Shown: positions 6,113 to 8,080 of the stretch, one piece after another
How positions within the stretch are numbered: the first letter of the stretch is position 1
Layout of the letters: each line of letters starts with the position of its first letter
Assembly: GCA_900549845.1 (NCBI GenBank)
Contig: URPT01000072.1
Coordinates: 1 to 8,080, forward strand
DNA length: 8,080 nucleotides
DNA from: an uncultured Veillonella sp.
GTDB lineage: Bacteria > Bacillota > Negativicutes > Veillonellales > Veillonellaceae
Direction of reading: 5' to 3'
The notes under the pieces: generated by a model
The model's database searches: none
What the model saw: the letters and a program-made list of their open reading frames with translations, nothing else
What the model was told of the DNA's origin: nothing
Position numbers and translations under genes: made by a program

Positions 6113-6143
6113 ATGTATTCTGTTGTGTAACAGGTACTTGTAT

Positions 6144-6172
6144 AGTATATGAAAAAGTTAGATTTATGTCAA
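6144..6172 (-). promoter_or_regulatory. Promoter of tRNA-Ser
   Basis: On the minus strand a perfect TTGACA (plus 6167-6172) and TATACT (plus 6144-6149) are spaced by exactly 17 nt. Transcription would start near 6137, about 25 nt before the mature tRNA 5' end. This is the best sigma70-type promoter in the window, as expected for a stable RNA gene. Confidence 0.88.
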
Positions 6173-6322
6173 GCAAAAAATCGTGAAAATCTTAGACTTT
6201 CATAAGACTTTTAAACTCTATTAATTTAGCTTGGTTTCTACTGTTAGTAGTAATAATTAAATTGTAAAAATGTTACGCAACATATTGTTAAAACGTAAGA
6301 TATGTATCCTTTGAAGTATAAG

Positions 6323-6351
6323 AAAAAAGACCGCCTAAACAGGCGGTCTTT
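6323..6351 (-). terminator. Rho-independent terminator of the flavodiiron gene
   Basis: AAAGACCGCCT (6326-6336) and AGGCGGTCTTT (6341-6351) pair perfectly around AAAC. On the minus strand the stem is followed by a T-run (plus-strand A 6323-6328). It begins 10 nt past the stop codon of the flavodiiron gene. Bases 6173-6322, to its left, hold no feature I can name beyond the tRNA promoter. Confidence 0.94.
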
Positions 6352-6361
6352 AGTTTGTATA

Positions 6362-7597
6362 TTATAATACTTCTTTGATTTCAGCTGCATCGATGGATGC
6401 TTTGATATCGTCTGCCATTTTTTCGATTTTTGGAAGATCTTCTGGTTTTAAAGAAGATTTGATATCAAGTGGTTCGGATATGATTTCAATGTCTTTGAAG
6501 TCGTTTTCAAAGTGAGCAACCATTGTTTTCATTGCAGCAGATGCCCAAGAGTGGTTACCAATGATGGATACCTTATGGTTTTGGAAGTTAAGTGCTTTTA
6601 ATTCATGAATGAAGTTTTCCATAGTAAGGTATAGGTTCAAATTGTATGTAGGTGCAATTGTTACCAAGTTAGTGTATTTCCAAGCATCAGCGATAATGTA
6701 GGAAGCGTTAGTTTTGGAAACATCATAGATTTTAATATCTGTTACGCCGCGTTTAGACAATTGTTTTGCCAATTGTTGTGCAATAGCACGAGTGTTACCG
6801 TACATAGAACCGAAGGCAATAACAACACCTTTTTTACAAGCTGTGTAGCTGGACCAGTGCAAGTATTTGCGCAAGATATAATCGATAGTTTCAGGTGTAC
6901 GCCAGATAGGACCATGTAGTGGAGCAATGCGTTTGATGTCAAGACCAGAAACTTTACGAATAGCATTTTGTACTTGAGGACCGTATTTACCAACTATATT
7001 TGTGTAGTAACGACGAGCTTCTTCTTCGTATGTAGCAACGTAATCAGTTTGGTCTGCAAAGATGTTACCGTTAACTGTACCGAATGTACCGAAAGCATCT
7101 GCAGAGAATAATGTACCAGTAGATTTTTCATATGTACAAGTTACTTCTGGCCAGTGAACCATAGGCATAGTGTAGGAAACAAGTGTATGTTTACCAAGGC
7201 AAATTTCGTCGCCTTCTTTTACAGTGTAGTATTGGTCAGGTTTTGGAGAATTGTAGAATTGCTCGAACATGCGGAATGTTGTAGCATTACCAACCATTTT
7301 ACAGTTTGGATAGCGTTCCAATGTTTCCAATAATGTTTGGCAATGGTCTGGTTCCATATGGTTTACGACGATGTAATCAAGATCGCGACCATTTAATAGA
7401 TGAGTCAAGTTATCAAAGTATTCTTCGCGAATTTCTGCATCAACAGAGTCTACAACACAAGTTTTTTCATCGTCGATGAAATAGCTGTTATAGCTAACAC
7501 CATTTGGAATAGGGAATAAGTTTTCAAAACGTTCTGTGGTCCAGTCATTACTACCAATCCAGTAGATATTATGGGTCATTTTCTGAGCACAATGCAT
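6362..7597 (-). CDS. fprA: A-type flavodiiron protein (FprA family)
   Basis: Cytoplasmic flavoprotein that reduces oxygen to water, or nitric oxide to nitrous oxide, usually with electrons from rubredoxin; it protects anaerobes. It has 411 residues. The N-terminal beta-lactamase-like domain (about 8-250) carries the full diiron site: HMEPDH (His80, Glu82, Asp84, His85), VHWPE (His148), SADAFG (Asp167) and PLHGP (His228). The C-terminal flavodoxin domain (about 257-400) shows the FMN phosphate loop GSMYGNTRAIA (263-273) and APTYN (315-319). No rubredoxin or flavin reductase domain is fused, so an external electron donor is needed; none is encoded in the window. AAAGGA at 7605-7610, 7 nt upstream, supports the start at 7597 over the ATG at 7579. 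It has its own promoter and terminator and lies downstream of purL in the same direction. Confidence 0.95.
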   Translation of the reverse strand: MHCAQKMTHNIYWIGSNDWTTERFENLFPIPNGVSYNSYFIDDEKTCVVDSVDAEIREEYFDNLTHLLNGRDLDYIVVNHMEPDHCQTLLETLERYPNCKMVGNATTFRMFEQFYNSPKPDQYYTVKEGDEICLGKHTLVSYTMPMVHWPEVTCTYEKSTGTLFSADAFGTFGTVNGNIFADQTDYVATYEEEARRYYTNIVGKYGPQVQNAIRKVSGLDIKRIAPLHGPIWRTPETIDYILRKYLHWSSYTACKKGVVIAFGSMYGNTRAIAQQLAKQLSKRGVTDIKIYDVSKTNASYIIADAWKYTNLVTIAPTYNLNLYLTMENFIHELKALNFQNHKVSIIGNHSWASAAMKTMVAHFENDFKDIEIISEPLDIKSSLKPEDLPKIEKMADDIKASIDAAEIKEVL

Positions 7598-7636
7598 AAT
7601 AAAATCCTTTCTTAACTCACATTTGTTATGTATAGG

Positions 7637-7662
7637 TTTACACGAATTCTCATGTTCGTAAA
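7637..7662 (-). other. Imperfect dyad in the flavodiiron leader
   Basis: TTTAC-ACGAA (7637-7646) mirrors TTCGT-AAA (7655-7662): a perfect ACGAA/TTCGT core with 8 nt between arms and TTT/AAA flanks offset by two bases. It lies in the predicted 5' untranslated region. It could be a leader hairpin or a repressor site. The spacing does not fit a Bacillus-type LexA box. Confidence 0.3.
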
Positions 7663-7674
7663 TATATCATCAAC

Positions 7675-7689
7675 TTATAATACTAATAT
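7675..7689. promoter_or_regulatory. PerR-box-like sequence over the flavodiiron -10
   Basis: TTATAATACTAATAT matches the Bacillus PerR consensus TTATAATNATTATAA at all but 3 of the 14 defined positions. It covers the predicted -10 of the flavodiiron promoter, where a repressor would act. Consensus promoters in AT-rich DNA can mimic PerR boxes, so this is a hypothesis. Confidence 0.3.
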
Positions 7690-7705
7690 TTTCGAAAAAA
7701 ATCAA
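7677..7705 (-). promoter_or_regulatory. Promoter of the flavodiiron gene
   Basis: On the minus strand TTGATT (plus 7700-7705) and TATTAT (plus 7677-7682) are spaced by exactly 17 nt. The start would lie near 7670, giving a leader of about 73 nt. It begins just past the purL terminator, so the gene is likely an independent unit and not part of a purine operon. Confidence 0.6.
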
Positions 7706-7711
7706 TATTGA

Positions 7712-7737
7712 AAAGCCTACCCCAAGGAGTAGGCTTT
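7712..7737 (-). terminator. Terminator of purL
   Basis: AAAGCCTAC (7712-7720) and GTAGGCTTT (7729-7737) pair perfectly across 8 nt. On the minus strand the stem runs into TTTTC and, after a short gap, a second run of T (7695-7701). It lies 22 nt past the purL stop. The T-tract directly after the stem is short, so some readthrough into the flavodiiron gene is possible. Confidence 0.8.
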
Positions 7738-7759
7738 CACCTGAAAGAATAGTCATAAA

Positions 7760-8080
7760 TTATTTAAAGTATTTTACACCAGATGTAAAGATTGGCATCT
7801 CTAATTGACCAGGAATATTTTTGCTAATTCCTGTGCCACAGCGTTCGGAGTGTGCCATTTTACCAAATACGCGACCATCAGGACTATAAATACCTTCAAT
7901 AGCAGCTGCAGATTGGTTAGGGTTGAAGCGGCTATCCATAGATGCAATACCATCAAAGTCTACATATTGTGTAGCAATTTGACCAGTTTTATTGAATTCC
8001 AATACTTGTTGAGGGGATGCGATGAAGCGACCTTCACCGTGAGAGATAGGTACAGTGTAGATTTCGCCTGCTTTAGCATC
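7760..8080 (-). CDS. purL: Phosphoribosylformylglycinamidine synthase, C-terminal end (partial)
   Basis: The last 106 codons of a gene that continues beyond the right edge; the frame is open to base 8080. The product makes FGAM from FGAR, glutamine and ATP in purine synthesis. The visible part is the end of the class I glutamine amidotransferase domain: PISHGEGRF supplies the catalytic His and Glu of the Cys-His-Glu triad (the Cys lies outside the window), followed by NKTGQIATQYVD, NPNQSAAAIEGI, SPDGRVFGKMAHSER and the terminal IFTSGVKYF. The glutaminase segment and this ending resemble the fused single-chain PurL of clostridia and relatives, but a separate PurQ cannot be fully excluded without the upstream part. 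An open frame starting at 8002 (TTG) is just an internal codon and not a true start. Confidence 0.9.
   Translation of the reverse strand, partial: DAKAGEIYTVPISHGEGRFIASPQQVLEFNKTGQIATQYVDFDGIASMDSRFNPNQSAAAIEGIYSPDGRVFGKMAHSERCGTGISKNIPGQLEMPIFTSGVKYFK

Noticed and set aside
7642..7659. LexA-type box in the flavodiiron leader
   Set aside because: The half-sites are two bases too far apart for CGAAC-N4-GTTCG and one half is altered.
7760..8002. Separate 80-residue gene at the right end
   Set aside because: The frame stays open to the window edge with the PISHGEGRF motif upstream; the TTG at 8002 is an internal codon of purL.

Overview
The window looks like chromosomal DNA from a low-GC, anaerobic member of the Firmicutes/Negativicutes. 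My best guess is Veillonella or a close relative. This rests on strong AGGAGG-type ribosome binding sites, sigma70-like promoters, single-chain PurL of the clostridial type, a rubredoxin-dependent type flavodiiron protein, and the general protein 'flavour'. The genus is an impression from recall and not a database result.

Layout from left to right. A 36-bp perfect palindrome (terminator) and a second inverted repeat lie downstream of pepT (aminotripeptidase, minus strand, 191-1414). A 244-bp divergent control region separates pepT from a 645-residue OPT-family oligopeptide transporter (plus, 1659-3596), which ends in a strong terminator. A 343-bp gap holds a good promoter, a dyad at its predicted start site and a leader hairpin. 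It precedes a lipoprotein amino-acid-binding protein (plus, 3940-4725) with no permease or ATPase beside it. A 77-bp gap with two hairpins leads to a homocysteine S-methyltransferase (mmuM-like, plus, 4803-5828) with its own terminator. Next come a serine tRNA with anticodon GGA (minus, 6022-6112), with a near-consensus promoter and an adjacent terminator, then an A-type flavodiiron protein (minus, 6362-7597) with its own promoter and terminator, and finally the last 106 codons of purL (minus, 7760 to beyond the right edge).

How the genes relate. PepT and the OPT transporter make a sensible pair: uptake of short peptides and release of amino acids from tripeptides. The binding protein plus the methyltransferase hint at amino-acid or sulfur-amino-acid scavenging, but this is inference from proximity. 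The flavodiiron protein would detoxify oxygen or nitric oxide. purL and the tRNA are housekeeping genes. No mobile elements, CRISPR arrays, phage genes or defence genes were seen.

I did not find a new multi-gene system. The points worth a second look are regulatory: a dyad exactly at the predicted start site of the binding-protein promoter, a hairpin that embeds an extended -10 in front of mmuM, a second hairpin that covers the mmuM ribosome binding site, and a PerR-box-like sequence over the -10 of the flavodiiron gene.
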